Assembly (NCBI GenBank): GCA_964348275.1
Contig: CAYGBT010000001.1
Location: forward strand, 110,063-174,062
From: CSP1-5 sp964348275
Lineage (GTDB): Bacteria; Methylomirabilota; Methylomirabilia; Methylomirabilales; CSP1-5
Direction: 5' to 3'
Length of the DNA: 64,000 nt
Part shown: piece by piece, positions 7,680 through 16,887 of the stretch
How positions within the stretch are numbered: position 1 is the first letter of the stretch
Layout: each line of letters opens with the position of its first letter
Notes under the pieces: generated by a model
Seen by the model: the letters and a program-made list of their open reading frames with translations, nothing else
Told to the model about the DNA's origin: nothing
The model's database searches: none
Position numbers and translations under genes: made by a program

Positions 7680-8699
7680 ATGGATGAAAAGCGAGAACGG
7701 GATCGGGCACGAGATCTAGCCATCACCCAGATCGAGAAGCTGTACGGAAAGGGATCGATCATGCGTCTGGGGGCGGCTGGGATGATGGAGCCGGCTGCTG
7801 CCATCCCGACGGGTTCGCTGGAACTCGATTGTGCGTTGGGTATCGGTGGGGTGCCCCGCGGACGAGTGGTCGAAATCTTTGGTCCCGAGTCCTCGGGCAA
7901 AACCACACTGGCCCTCCACATTATCGCCGAGGCCCAACAGCTCGGGGGCGGGGCCGCCTTCGTCGACGCTGAACACGCATTGGACCCCACGTATGCAGCG
8001 GCCTTAGGGGTCAAGGTGGATGATCTGCTCATTTCCCAGCCGGATACAGGCGAGCAGGCCCTCGACATAACCGAAATCTTGGTCCGGAGCGGCGGGGTGG
8101 ATGTGGTAGTGATTGACTCGGTGGCCGCCTTGGTCCCCCGGTCGGAAATCGAGGGAGAGATGGGGGAGCCGACGATGGGACTCCAGGCCCGCCTTATGTC
8201 CCAAGCCCTCCGGAAGTTGACGGCGGCGATTTCGAAATCGAAAACCTGCGTCGTCTTTATCAACCAGATCCGAGAGAAAATCGGCGTCATGTTTGGCAAT
8301 CCGGAGACGACTACGGGTGGCCGAGCCCTCAAATTCTACTCCTCCGTCCGACTCGATATCCGCAAGATTGCCTCCATTAAAGATGGGGATAATGTGATTG
8401 GGTCTCGGGTGCGGGTCAAGGTGGTGAAAAACAAGATCGCCCCCCCCTTTCGTGATGCCGAATTTGACATGATCTTTGGGGAAGGCATCTCCCGCACGGC
8501 GAGCCTCCTAGACCTCGGGGTGGCTCACAAGGTGATTGAGAAGAGCGGCGCTTGGTACTCGTACGGGGGAGAGCGAATCGGTCAGGGACGGGAGAACGCG
8601 AAGCGGTTTTTGCTGGAAAACCCGGCCATTACGGCGGAGATCGACAAGAAACTTCGAAGCCTCTTGGGGATGAACGGGCAGAAAGGTGAGGGGGCCTGA
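7680..8699 (+). CDS. recA: Recombinase RecA
   Basis: The 339-residue RecA forms ATP-dependent filaments on ssDNA for homologous recombination and triggers LexA cleavage. Walker A GPESSGKTT is at about 68-76, VVIDSVAAL is the Walker B strand, and the loop segments GEMGEPTMGLQARLMSQALR and NQIREKIGVMFGNPETTTGG are present. ATG 7680 follows GGAGG at 7668-7672. The C-terminus is short and less acidic than in E. coli. pilT follows after 126 bases and recX after that, so recA and recX are separated by one gene. Confidence 0.98.
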   Translation: MDEKRERDRARDLAITQIEKLYGKGSIMRLGAAGMMEPAAAIPTGSLELDCALGIGGVPRGRVVEIFGPESSGKTTLALHIIAEAQQLGGGAAFVDAEHALDPTYAAALGVKVDDLLISQPDTGEQALDITEILVRSGGVDVVVIDSVAALVPRSEIEGEMGEPTMGLQARLMSQALRKLTAAISKSKTCVVFINQIREKIGVMFGNPETTTGGRALKFYSSVRLDIRKIASIKDGDNVIGSRVRVKVVKNKIAPPFRDAEFDMIFGEGISRTASLLDLGVAHKVIEKSGAWYSYGGERIGQGRENAKRFLLENPAITAEIDKKLRSLLGMNGQKGEGA

Positions 8700-8825
8700 C
8701 CCCCTGCTTGGGGTTGACTCTGGATATTCCGGGTCAGGCGAGCGGATACCCCAGTGGGATCTTGTAATCCGGCATAGAAAATGCATAGCTGAGGCTCACG
8801 AATAATGACAGCGGCTGGAGGTACC

Positions 8826-9971
8826 ATGGATATTCGGGAGCTTTTGAAAATCGCCGTCGAGCGGAAGTCCTCGGATCTTCATCTTAAGGTGGGAAGTCCA
8901 CCGGTCATTCGGGTCGACAATCGGCTGATCCCACTGAGCGAGAAGCCCAGGATCACGCAAGAGGATGCGATCCGGATGATCTATTCCGTGATGAACGATA
9001 ATCAGAAGGAGCTTTTTAAAGAGAAACACGAGATCGATATCGCGTACAGCGTGCCAGGTCTGGGACGCTTTCGCGCCAATGTCTTTCAGCAGCGCTCCAC
9101 CGTTGGGATGGTCATGCGAGTCATTCCCATGAAGATCGATTCCATCGAGGAGCTGAATTTGCCCCCCGTCGTGGAGAAGCTAGCCATGGAGGCCAGGGGA
9201 TTGGTCTTGGTCACCGGGGCGACCGGGACCGGGAAGACGACCACCCTAGCGACCATGGTCGAGCATATGAACATGCACCGGACGTCTCATATCATCACCA
9301 TTGAGGATCCCATTGAGTACCTCGTTCGAGACAAGAAGTCCCTCGTCAACCAACGAGAGGTGGGGACCGACACCGACTCGTTTGCCGAGGCGCTTCGAAG
9401 TGCCCTTCGGCAGGATCCCGATGTCATCCTGGTGGGGGAGATGCGGGACTACGAAACCATCTCCACGGCGATCCTGGCAGCAGAAACCGGGCATTTGGTC
9501 CTGAGCACACTCCATACCGTTGATGCGACCGAAACCATCAACCGGATTATCTCTGTCTATCCGCCGTATCAGCAACGGCAGGTACGTCTGCAGCTTGCCT
9601 CCCTGCTTCGGGGGATCATCTCCATGCGGCTAGTCCCTCGTGCCGATGGGCGGGGACGAGTCCCCGCGGTGGAAGTTATGGTGGTGACGGCCACTCTCCG
9701 GGAGTGTATCATTGACGCGGACAAGACCCGGAAGATCCCCGACTTTATTGCCGCAGGACATAGCCAGTACGGCATGCAGACCTTTGATCAGTCCCTCATG
9801 ATTCTCTACAAACGTGGCCTCATCACCTACGAGGAGGCCCTCCTCTGGGCATCCAATCCGGACGATTTTGCCCTAAAGGTCCGGGGTATCGAACCCACCT
9901 GGGAGCAAGCGTTGCGGGGCTCAGGAGAGGAGCAGCCGAAGGTTTCCGGGTTGGAGCGTCTGACCGGATAA
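8826..9971 (+). CDS. pilT: Type IV pilus retraction ATPase PilT
   Basis: The 381-residue cytoplasmic hexameric ATPase powers pilus retraction (twitching, DNA uptake). Motifs are Walker A GATGTGKTT, the Asp box IEDPIEYL, Walker B region DPDVILVGEMRD, and the His box HLVLSTLHT. ATG 8826 is chosen because GGAGG (8817-8821) precedes it at the right distance; an in-frame ATG 21 bases earlier has no RBS. AIRNLIREGK, the retraction motif of classic PilT, is represented by a diverged ALLWASNPDD region. No other pilus genes are in the window. Confidence 0.95.
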   Translation: MDIRELLKIAVERKSSDLHLKVGSPPVIRVDNRLIPLSEKPRITQEDAIRMIYSVMNDNQKELFKEKHEIDIAYSVPGLGRFRANVFQQRSTVGMVMRVIPMKIDSIEELNLPPVVEKLAMEARGLVLVTGATGTGKTTTLATMVEHMNMHRTSHIITIEDPIEYLVRDKKSLVNQREVGTDTDSFAEALRSALRQDPDVILVGEMRDYETISTAILAAETGHLVLSTLHTVDATETINRIISVYPPYQQRQVRLQLASLLRGIISMRLVPRADGRGRVPAVEVMVVTATLRECIIDADKTRKIPDFIAAGHSQYGMQTFDQSLMILYKRGLITYEEALLWASNPDDFALKVRGIEPTWEQALRGSGEEQPKVSGLERLTG

Positions 9972-9977
9972 CCCTTT

Positions 9978-10463
9978 ATGCCCTCCACACCGTCCGCGGA
10001 TCGCGACGCCGCCATCCGGGTCGCTCTTCGCCTCCTCTCTATCCGGGCTCGGAGTCGACAGGAAGTAGTGGAGCGGCTCCGCCGCCGGGGGTTCCCCTCC
10101 GTCGTGGTCGCACAAGTGGTTCAAGATCTCATGGCCCGCGGACTCGTGGACGATCAGGCCTTTGCATTGCAACGGGCACGGACCCGAGTCCTCAATCGAC
10201 ACCTAAGCCCCCGTTGGCTAAAACGGGAACTGCGAGACACGGGGGTGGCGGAAGAGATCGTTGAGGCGACGGTCCGGCATGTATTTCAGGAGATCGAGGA
10301 GGAGGAGGTTGCCCGGGCCGGCGCGGTGAAGCGCTTAAAGGCTCTGGGCGATCCTTCGAGCGCCGCGGTCCAACGCCGCCTGGCCGCGTACCTGTTACGA
10401 CGGGGATTTTCACCGGAAACGGCCCGCCGGGTCATCACCAGCTTAGCGAAGGACGCAGACTAG
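9978..10463 (+). CDS. recX: Regulatory protein RecX
   Basis: The 161-residue helical-repeat protein modulates RecA filaments. It shows ALRLLSIRARSRQEVVERLRRRGF, the family's N-terminal repeat, then three-helix repeats with LSPRWLKRELRDTGV. It starts 6 bases after pilT, so recA, pilT and recX are plausibly co-transcribed. Its TAG stop lies inside the left inverted repeat of the element at 10460, showing that the insertion reached the very end of the gene. Confidence 0.85.
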   Translation: MPSTPSADRDAAIRVALRLLSIRARSRQEVVERLRRRGFPSVVVAQVVQDLMARGLVDDQAFALQRARTRVLNRHLSPRWLKRELRDTGVAEEIVEATVRHVFQEIEEEEVARAGAVKRLKALGDPSSAAVQRRLAAYLLRRGFSPETARRVITSLAKDAD

Positions 10464-10784
10464 CCCGCATTATTCAGGAGCGGAGTGCCCTTGTGAATAA
10501 TGCGCCTACAGGTGCGGCCTCGTTTGCACGTGTAGGTTTCGATCCCGCCGCTCCGGCGGGACTCAAGGCTAGCCCTGAGCGACGCCCCGCAAACGCGGGG
10601 ACTTCGGCGAGCTCGGTCGAGCCGCGGAGTCGAAGCCCCTCGACAAGCTCGGGACCTTGATCCTGGTTCCAACGGGAGGGGCCGTGAGCATGTACCTCGA
10701 CCTTGCTCGGGACCCTCAGTGAATCGAAGGGTCGAACCGGCCCGGAGGGCGGATATTCCCGTCTTCGTGAATAATCCGGGCTAG
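10460..10784. mobile_element. MITE-like element with 17-bp terminal inverted repeats
   Basis: CTAGCCCGCATTATTCA (10460-10476) and TGAATAATCCGGGCTAG (10768-10784) are inverted repeats with one mismatch, bounding 325 bp. A further copy of the inner arm, TGAATAATGCG (10494-10504), pairs perfectly with 10466-10476 to make a terminal hairpin. The interior is GC-rich with several short repeats (AAGCTCGGGACC-, CTCGGTCGAGCC- and GAATCGAAGGGTCGAACC-like) and no credible gene. No target-site duplication is evident. The left end overlaps the recX stop codon. This fits a non-autonomous transposable element mobilised in trans. Confidence 0.65.
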
Positions 10785-10847
10785 TTCTCTCTCTTGGGAT
10801 TTTCCTTGAAGATTGATTCCCTCTCCTGGCTAAATCTCTGCACTTCC

Positions 10848-10876
10848 TTGACAAGGGTGTCCCGGTACCTTAAGAT
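10848..10876 (+). promoter_or_regulatory. alaS promoter
   Basis: TTGACA (10848-10853), 17-base spacer, TAAGAT (10871-10876), 36 bases before the alaS ATG and just outside the 325-bp element. Confidence 0.7.
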
Positions 10877-10912
10877 AAAATTCTGCCAATTCTCAGGTCG
10901 TCCGGGGGTCAG

Positions 10913-13600
10913 ATGAAGATGAAGCGGAAGCTTAGTGGAGCGGAGGTCAGACAGGCGTTTCTGGACTACTTTGCCTCGCGGGGACATGCGATCGTGCCAA
11001 GCTCGTCCTTAGTCCCCAAGGCGGATCCCACGCTTCTCTTTACAAATGCGGGAATGGTCCAGTTTAAGGACTGCTTCCTTGGGGTGGACAGGCGAGAGTA
11101 CGTCCGGGCTACGTCGGCCCAGAAGTGTGTTCGGGCTGGTGGGAAGCATAATGACCTGGAAAACGTTGGGAGGACGGCCAGGCACCATACCTTCTTCGAG
11201 ATGCTCGGAAACTTCTCCTTTGGCGACTACTTCAAGGAAGCCGCTATCGCCTACGCCTGGGAGTGGATGACGGTGGACCTCGGTCTACCCCCCGAACGGC
11301 TCTGGGCGACGATCTATCAAGATGACAATGAGGCCTTCCAGTTGTGGCAGAAGTTGGCTGCTCTTCCACCCGACCGTATTGTCCGCTTGGGGGAGAAAGA
11401 CAACTTTTGGGCCATGGGGGACACCGGTCCGTGCGGACCATGCTCCGAGATCATCATCGACCAGGGGCCGGAGGTGGGGTGTGGTCAGGCCACCTGCAGC
11501 GTCGAGTGCGAATGCGATCGATACTTAGAGCTTTGGAATTTGGTCTTCATGCAGTTTAACCGAGATGCCAGCGGGACGCTCACCCCATTGCCGAAGCCGA
11601 GTATCGACACTGGGGCAGGGCTCGAGCGGATCACCGCAGTGGTTCAGGGCGTGCACAGTAATTTCGACACAGATCTCTTACGTCCGCTTGTCACGACTGT
11701 GGAGGAGCTCAGCGGGCGACCCTACGGCAGACGGGAACGGGACGACGTCTCCATGCGGGTCATCGCCGATCATGCCCGGGCGACCGCCTTCCTCGTCACC
11801 GACGGCGTGCTGCCCAGTAATGAGTGGCGGGGATACGTGCTCAGGCGAATCGTCCGACGGGCCCTCCGTCACGGGAAGCTCTTGGGTATTGAGGGACCGT
11901 TCCTTGCGCAGGTGGCCGGACGGGTCGTTGATCTGTTCAGGGGGCAATATCCAGAGCTTGAGAGGAGTCGAAAGCGCGTGGAGCGTGAGACTCTGGCCGA
12001 GGAAGAACGTTTCGGTCACACCCTGCAGACAGCCATCCCTCGACTCGAAGAGGCGATGGCAGAGGCGAAAACGGTACGGGGAGACGTCCGTTTGAGCGGC
12101 GAAACCCTCTTCAAGCTATACGACACGTACGGTATGCCCCGAGATATTGTGGAAGAAATCGCAGGTGAGCAGGGGATGCACTGTGCATGGGAGGACTTCG
12201 AAAAGGAGCTTGAACAGCAGCGGGACCGGGCGCGTCTGCACACGGCAACCTGGTTCAAGGGGGCCGATATCTCGCCCGTGTTACAGGACCTGGCGACATC
12301 CCGCTCGACCGCCTTCGTCGGCTATGACCACATGGAGGTTGAAGCCGAGGTGATGGCGATTGTGAAGGCGGGTGAGAGTACTGAGACGGTCCAGGAGGGT
12401 GAGGAGGCGGAGATCGTCTTGGACTGCACCCCCTTTTATGCCGAGGCGGGGGGGCAGGTGGCGGATGCGGGCATCCTGGAGGGCCCACGGGGAGTCGCCA
12501 ATGTCTTGGATGTCCAGCGACCGCTTCCTGCGCTGTCTGTTCACCGGGTTCGAGGGGCGCGGGGGATCATTCGGAGAGGCGATCGCTTGCGCGCAATCAT
12601 TGATAGGGACCGGCGGGACTTGATTGTGAAAAACCACACCGCGACTCATCTCGTTCATGAGGCCCTGCACCGGGTTCTCGGTGATCATGTCCGACAAGAA
12701 GGTTCCTTGGTGGCCCCCGACCGCCTTCGTTTCGACTTTCGGCACTTTGGGCCGATGACGTCTAAAGAAATCGCCCGCGTCGAACGGATGGTGAACGAGC
12801 AACTCTGGCGGAACCTGCCAGTGGTCATCGAGGACGGAATTCCATACGAGGAAGCGATTGCCCGCGGCGCCAAGGCCTTTTTTGCCGACAAGTATGCAGA
12901 TCAGGTCCGGACCGTGGCCGTACCCGGATTCGGGCTCGAGTTGTGTGGAGGCACCCATGTCCAGGCCATCGGCGAGATTGGGATCTTCAAGATCGGGACT
13001 GAGGGCGGCGTGGCCGCAGGCACTCGCCGGATTGAAGCCTATACCGGTCCGGGGGCGTACGATCATCTCCTGAAGGAAGAGACCGCCCTGCAAGAATCGG
13101 CTGAGGCCCTGAAGACCCGGCCGTTCGACCTCCCCGAGAAGGTCGAACGGCTGACCAGGCACGGGGGTGAATTAGAGCAAGAGATTCAGCGACTTCGAAG
13201 TCGTTTGGCTGCCAACATTGTCGAGGATTTGATGAAGCATGTCGAAACGGTTGAGGGACTTCGGGTTGTGCACGGGCGCGTTGAGCATTTCGACCAGAAG
13301 GGACTTCGGGACCTGGTAGACCGGATCCGGACAAAGCTCGGCTCGGGGGTCGTTGTGTTAGGGACCCTCATCGATAAAAGGGTTGGTTGGGTTGCCGGCG
13401 TCACCCCAGATGTTGTCGCGCGGGTGCATGCCGGGGAGCTCGTTCGAGAATTAGCGCGGATGACCGGAGGGGAGGGAGGCGGTCGGGCCGACTTGGCTGA
13501 GGCGGGAGGAAAAGATCCTTCGAGGCTCGACCACGCGCTCGGTCGTGTTCCGGGTCTCGTCCGAGGGATGTTGACAGGTGAGGGAGGGAAGGTCTCCTGA
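10913..13600 (+). CDS. alaS: Alanyl-tRNA synthetase
   Basis: The 895-residue class II synthetase charges tRNA-Ala. It has the class II core at the N-terminus (LFTNAGMVQFKDCFLG, RARHHTFFEMLGNFSFGDYF-type motif 2), the GCGPCSEI loop, the editing domain with zinc ligands HTATHLVHEALH and CGGTH, and a C-terminal C-Ala/DHHA1 domain with a coiled-coil linker. Length is normal. ATG 10913 is used; MKMKRKLSG is plausible although the RBS is only a G-run. It is a single-gene unit behind its own promoter. Confidence 0.97.
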   Translation: MKMKRKLSGAEVRQAFLDYFASRGHAIVPSSSLVPKADPTLLFTNAGMVQFKDCFLGVDRREYVRATSAQKCVRAGGKHNDLENVGRTARHHTFFEMLGNFSFGDYFKEAAIAYAWEWMTVDLGLPPERLWATIYQDDNEAFQLWQKLAALPPDRIVRLGEKDNFWAMGDTGPCGPCSEIIIDQGPEVGCGQATCSVECECDRYLELWNLVFMQFNRDASGTLTPLPKPSIDTGAGLERITAVVQGVHSNFDTDLLRPLVTTVEELSGRPYGRRERDDVSMRVIADHARATAFLVTDGVLPSNEWRGYVLRRIVRRALRHGKLLGIEGPFLAQVAGRVVDLFRGQYPELERSRKRVERETLAEEERFGHTLQTAIPRLEEAMAEAKTVRGDVRLSGETLFKLYDTYGMPRDIVEEIAGEQGMHCAWEDFEKELEQQRDRARLHTATWFKGADISPVLQDLATSRSTAFVGYDHMEVEAEVMAIVKAGESTETVQEGEEAEIVLDCTPFYAEAGGQVADAGILEGPRGVANVLDVQRPLPALSVHRVRGARGIIRRGDRLRAIIDRDRRDLIVKNHTATHLVHEALHRVLGDHVRQEGSLVAPDRLRFDFRHFGPMTSKEIARVERMVNEQLWRNLPVVIEDGIPYEEAIARGAKAFFADKYADQVRTVAVPGFGLELCGGTHVQAIGEIGIFKIGTEGGVAAGTRRIEAYTGPGAYDHLLKEETALQESAEALKTRPFDLPEKVERLTRHGGELEQEIQRLRSRLAANIVEDLMKHVETVEGLRVVHGRVEHFDQKGLRDLVDRIRTKLGSGVVVLGTLIDKRVGWVAGVTPDVVARVHAGELVRELARMTGGEGGGRADLAEAGGKDPSRLDHALGRVPGLVRGMLTGEGGKVS

Positions 13601-13628
13601 TTTTCAGCCTTGAAGTGCGGGGGACAGA

Positions 13629-14303
13629 GTGGTATACAGGGAGCCTCAGGGGTCATCGCTTTTGACTCCTCACCGACGGCAGACGAAGTTTCCGATGGCC
13701 GCGGAGGGATGGCCCTTTGTTCTCCCACTCCTGGGAGGGGCCATTCTCCTGTGGGCAGTAGGCCTCATAGCGGGGGGGCTCTTTCTCGTTCTGCTTGCCG
13801 GAGCAGTCGGCTTCTTCTTCCGAGATCCCGAGCGTAATCCCCCAGCCGAGTCCGGAGCGATCCTGGCTCCGGCTGATGGGCGGGTGGTCCGGATTGGACC
13901 TGCGGTAGACGGACAGAAGGGGACTGAGGTCAGTATCTTCCTCTCTCTGTTGGATGTTCACATCAATCGGTCACCGTGCGCCGGCCGGATCGAGGAGGTC
14001 TTATCAAGCCGAGGGGGCTATAGGATTGCGTGGAAAGAGGAGGCCTCCCGGAAAAACGCCCGGACCTTGATTCACATGAAAGGGGCTCCCGGCGACATTT
14101 TTGTTCGACAGGTAGCCGGCATCCTGGCTCGCCAGATCGTCACGTGGGTTCGGCCCGGGCAGGAGGTTCTGGCAGGAGAGCGGATCGGCATGATTCGTTT
14201 TGGCTCACGGGTCGATCTACTGTTGCCTGATGGGGTTCTCCCGAGGGTGCAGATGGGAGATCAGGTGAGGGGCGGCGAGAGCATCATTGGGGTGGTGTCA
14301 TGA
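13629..14303 (+). CDS. psd: Phosphatidylserine decarboxylase proenzyme
   Basis: The short, membrane-anchored (archaeal-type) Psd converts phosphatidylserine to phosphatidylethanolamine. It has an N-terminal hydrophobic pair of segments (about 25-65), FFRDPER, APADGRV, the segment SIFLSLLDVHINRSP, and the self-cleavage site FGSR near residue 193, where Ser becomes the pyruvoyl group. GTG 13629 has a G-rich upstream stretch; an internal ATG at 13695 is the alternative. Its stop overlaps the pssA start (ATGA), so the two lipid enzymes are translationally coupled. Confidence 0.92.
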   Translation: MVYREPQGSSLLTPHRRQTKFPMAAEGWPFVLPLLGGAILLWAVGLIAGGLFLVLLAGAVGFFFRDPERNPPAESGAILAPADGRVVRIGPAVDGQKGTEVSIFLSLLDVHINRSPCAGRIEEVLSSRGGYRIAWKEEASRKNARTLIHMKGAPGDIFVRQVAGILARQIVTWVRPGQEVLAGERIGMIRFGSRVDLLLPDGVLPRVQMGDQVRGGESIIGVVS

Positions 14304-15094
14304 GGCGGGAAGTTCGCCGCGGTGTGTATATCCTGCCGAGCATCCTGAGCATCGGGAATCTCTTTTGCGGGTTCTACGCCATCATCGCTATTTACAAAAA
14401 CGACTATTCCAAGGCTGCACTGGCCATCATCATTGCCCTGGTAGTAGATTTCCTCGATGGAGCGGTCGCACGGATGGTGAAGGCGACCAGCGATTTCGGG
14501 GTCGAGCTGGATTCGCTAGCCGATCTGGTCTCCTTTGGGGTGGCCCCTGGGATGCTCGCCTATGTCTTCGCGATGAAGCCGTTCGGGCGAATCGGCTGGT
14601 TGGCCGCGTTCCTCTTTGCGGCCTGCGGAGCGCTTCGCCTGGCTCGGTTCAACATCCAGACCAAGAAGCTTGACAAACGGTATTTCGTGGGACTTCCCAT
14701 CCCAGCAGCGGCAGGGATTATCGCCTCGTGTGTGTTCTTTCTGGGCGACACTCCCTCCCTGCAGATCCTCGAGTATGAGGTGCTTTCGCCGGAGGTTACC
14801 TCGGCCCTCATGGTGGTTTTGGTAGCCGTGACCGCTTTTCTTATGGTGAGCAAGATTCGGTACCGTTCCCTGAAAGAGTTTGACATCTCCCGGCGGCATC
14901 CCTTTACGATCCTGATCAGCATGCTGCTGGCCATGCTTATTATTGCCTCCGAACCGAATCTCCTGCTCTTTGCCTTTTTCTCCCTGTATGCCCTCTCTGG
15001 CTTCCTCCGGTATCTCCCCTTCCGGCGCAAGCGTATCCCGACTGATCTGAGTGAAGAGCTCGAGCTTACGCCGGGGGAGTCCCGCTCCCCCTGA
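14300..15094 (+). CDS. pssA: CDP-diacylglycerol-serine O-phosphatidyltransferase
   Basis: The 264-residue integral membrane CDP-alcohol phosphotransferase makes phosphatidylserine from CDP-DAG and serine. The catalytic motif DG-x2-AR-x8-G-x3-D-x3-D is present as DGAVARMVKATSDFGVELD followed by SLAD. Six or so hydrophobic segments follow. It supplies the substrate of the preceding Psd, with which it overlaps by four bases. leuA starts 118 bases later, the common psd-pssA-leuA order. Confidence 0.95.
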   Translation: MRREVRRGVYILPSILSIGNLFCGFYAIIAIYKNDYSKAALAIIIALVVDFLDGAVARMVKATSDFGVELDSLADLVSFGVAPGMLAYVFAMKPFGRIGWLAAFLFAACGALRLARFNIQTKKLDKRYFVGLPIPAAAGIIASCVFFLGDTPSLQILEYEVLSPEVTSALMVVLVAVTAFLMVSKIRYRSLKEFDISRRHPFTILISMLLAMLIIASEPNLLLFAFFSLYALSGFLRYLPFRRKRIPTDLSEELELTPGESRSP

Positions 15095-15212
15095 GGGAGG
15101 GTTCCCCCGGCGTGGACAGCACCAGGGTCGTGGATCTCGACGAACGGATAGAACTTCTGGAGCAGTGTGTTTTAACGGTGATGCCACATAGATTCGGAGA
15201 GAGGAGAAGGAG

Positions 15213-16757
15213 ATGTCCACGCGGATTATGATTTTCGACACCACGTTACGCGACGGGGAGCAGTCTCCCGGCTATAGCATGAATACCCGGGAGAAGCTGG
15301 AGCTGGCCCGCCAGCTCGCCCGACTCCGGGTCGACATCATTGAGGCCGGTTTCCCGATTGCATCCCCGGATGATTTCGAGGCCGTCAAGGTGGCTTCGCA
15401 GAATATTCGGAACGGGGTGACCATCGCTGGGCTGTGTCGGACTCGAGATCAGGACATCGATCGGGCCTGGGAGGCACTCCAACATGCGGAGCGCCCTCGA
15501 ATCCATACATTCATCGCGACCTCTGATATCCATCTGCGGCATAAGCTGAAGATGAGCCGTGAGGAGGTGCTTGAGGCGGCGGTCCGGGCCGTGAAGAGGG
15601 GCCGAGGCTATACGGACGATGTCGAGTTTTCGTGTGAAGACGCGTGCCGGACCGACATCGACTATCTGTGCCAGGTCGTGGAGGCAGCGATCAAGGCGGG
15701 GGCCACGACTGTCAATATTCCGGATACGGTAGGCTATGCCATCCCGTGGGAGTATGGAGAGCGGATTCGCACGCTGATGAATCGTGTTCCCAACATCGAT
15801 AAGGTCATCGTAAGTGTTCACTGCCATAACGACCTCGGGCTCGCTGTTGCCAATTCCTTGGAAGGGGTGCGACAAGGAGCCCGCCAAGTCGAGTGCACCA
15901 TCAACGGTATCGGGGAGCGAGCCGGAAACGCCTCGCTTGAAGAGATCGTTATGGCGATTAGGACCCGGCGCGATATGGTGAATGCGGAAACGGGAGTCAA
16001 AACTGAGGAAATCTACAAGACCTCGAAGCTGCTTACCAAGATCACCGGCATCCCGGTCCAGCCGAATAAGGCCATTGTTGGAACGAATGCCTTCGCTCAT
16101 GAGGCGGGGATCCACCAACACGGGATGCTTTCTCATGCCTTGACCTACGAGATCATGACGCCCGAGTCGGTGGGAGTCCCCCAGAGCCGTCTGGTCCTGG
16201 GAAAGCACTCGGGGCGTCACGCTTTGAAGAAACGGCTCCAAGATTTGGGGGTGGACCTCGACGAAGAGGATCTGACGAAGGCGTTCCAGCGATTTAAGGA
16301 GCTGTGCGATAAGAAGAAGGAGGTCTTCGACGACGACCTCTTGGCCATTGTCGAGGAGCAGGTGCTCACGGTCTCCGAAACCTTTCTCCTCGAGCATCTG
16401 CAGTTCACCAGTGGTACCAATATGATCCCCACCGCCACGGTCCGTCTGAAGAAGGAAGACGAGATCCACCAGGAGTCGGGCTGGGGCGATGGCCCGGTCG
16501 ATGCGACCTTCAAGGCGATCGATCAGATTACAGGGATGCACCCGCGGCTGAAGGACTATGGCATCAGGGCCGTGACCTCGGGAAAAGATGCCCTCGGAGA
16601 GGTGTTGGTCTCCATCGAGATTGATGGCCAGACGATCATCGGTCGCGGAACCTCCACCGATGTGATCGAGGCGAGCGCGAAGGCCTATCTGAACGCAATT
16701 AACCGGGCCGTTGGCCGGAAGGCACCGGCGGAGAAAGAGGTAACTAAGGGCGTATGA
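15213..16757 (+). CDS. leuA: 2-isopropylmalate synthase
   Basis: The 514-residue LeuA condenses acetyl-CoA with 2-oxoisovalerate, the first committed step of leucine synthesis. It has FDTTLRDGEQSPG at the N-terminus (metal-binding Asp), VSVHCHNDLGLAVANSL, NGIGERAGNASLEEIVMA, and the C-terminal leucine-binding regulatory domain (about 390-505). GGAGAAGGAG precedes ATG 15213. No leucine-rich leader peptide or T-box was found in the 118-base upstream spacer. Confidence 0.97.
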   Translation: MSTRIMIFDTTLRDGEQSPGYSMNTREKLELARQLARLRVDIIEAGFPIASPDDFEAVKVASQNIRNGVTIAGLCRTRDQDIDRAWEALQHAERPRIHTFIATSDIHLRHKLKMSREEVLEAAVRAVKRGRGYTDDVEFSCEDACRTDIDYLCQVVEAAIKAGATTVNIPDTVGYAIPWEYGERIRTLMNRVPNIDKVIVSVHCHNDLGLAVANSLEGVRQGARQVECTINGIGERAGNASLEEIVMAIRTRRDMVNAETGVKTEEIYKTSKLLTKITGIPVQPNKAIVGTNAFAHEAGIHQHGMLSHALTYEIMTPESVGVPQSRLVLGKHSGRHALKKRLQDLGVDLDEEDLTKAFQRFKELCDKKKEVFDDDLLAIVEEQVLTVSETFLLEHLQFTSGTNMIPTATVRLKKEDEIHQESGWGDGPVDATFKAIDQITGMHPRLKDYGIRAVTSGKDALGEVLVSIEIDGQTIIGRGTSTDVIEASAKAYLNAINRAVGRKAPAEKEVTKGV

Positions 16758-16887
16758 TAAGGACCCCATTCCCGATTGACGGATCAACATCGTAAAAACT
16801 CGGGCCTTCCCGGAGCTGGGTTTGGTCAGGTTGCTTTGGTCCTCCGGCATTGCGCTCGAGTGTCCGGTTTTGGGGAATACCAGTAGT

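Noticed and set aside
10474..10854. 126-codon minus-strand open frame between recX and alaS
   Set aside because: It runs through the inverted-repeat element, reads low-complexity repeat translation and has no RBS.
15095..15212. Leucine attenuator leader peptide before leuA
   Set aside because: The short frames present have no run of leucine codons and no terminator/antiterminator pair was seen.
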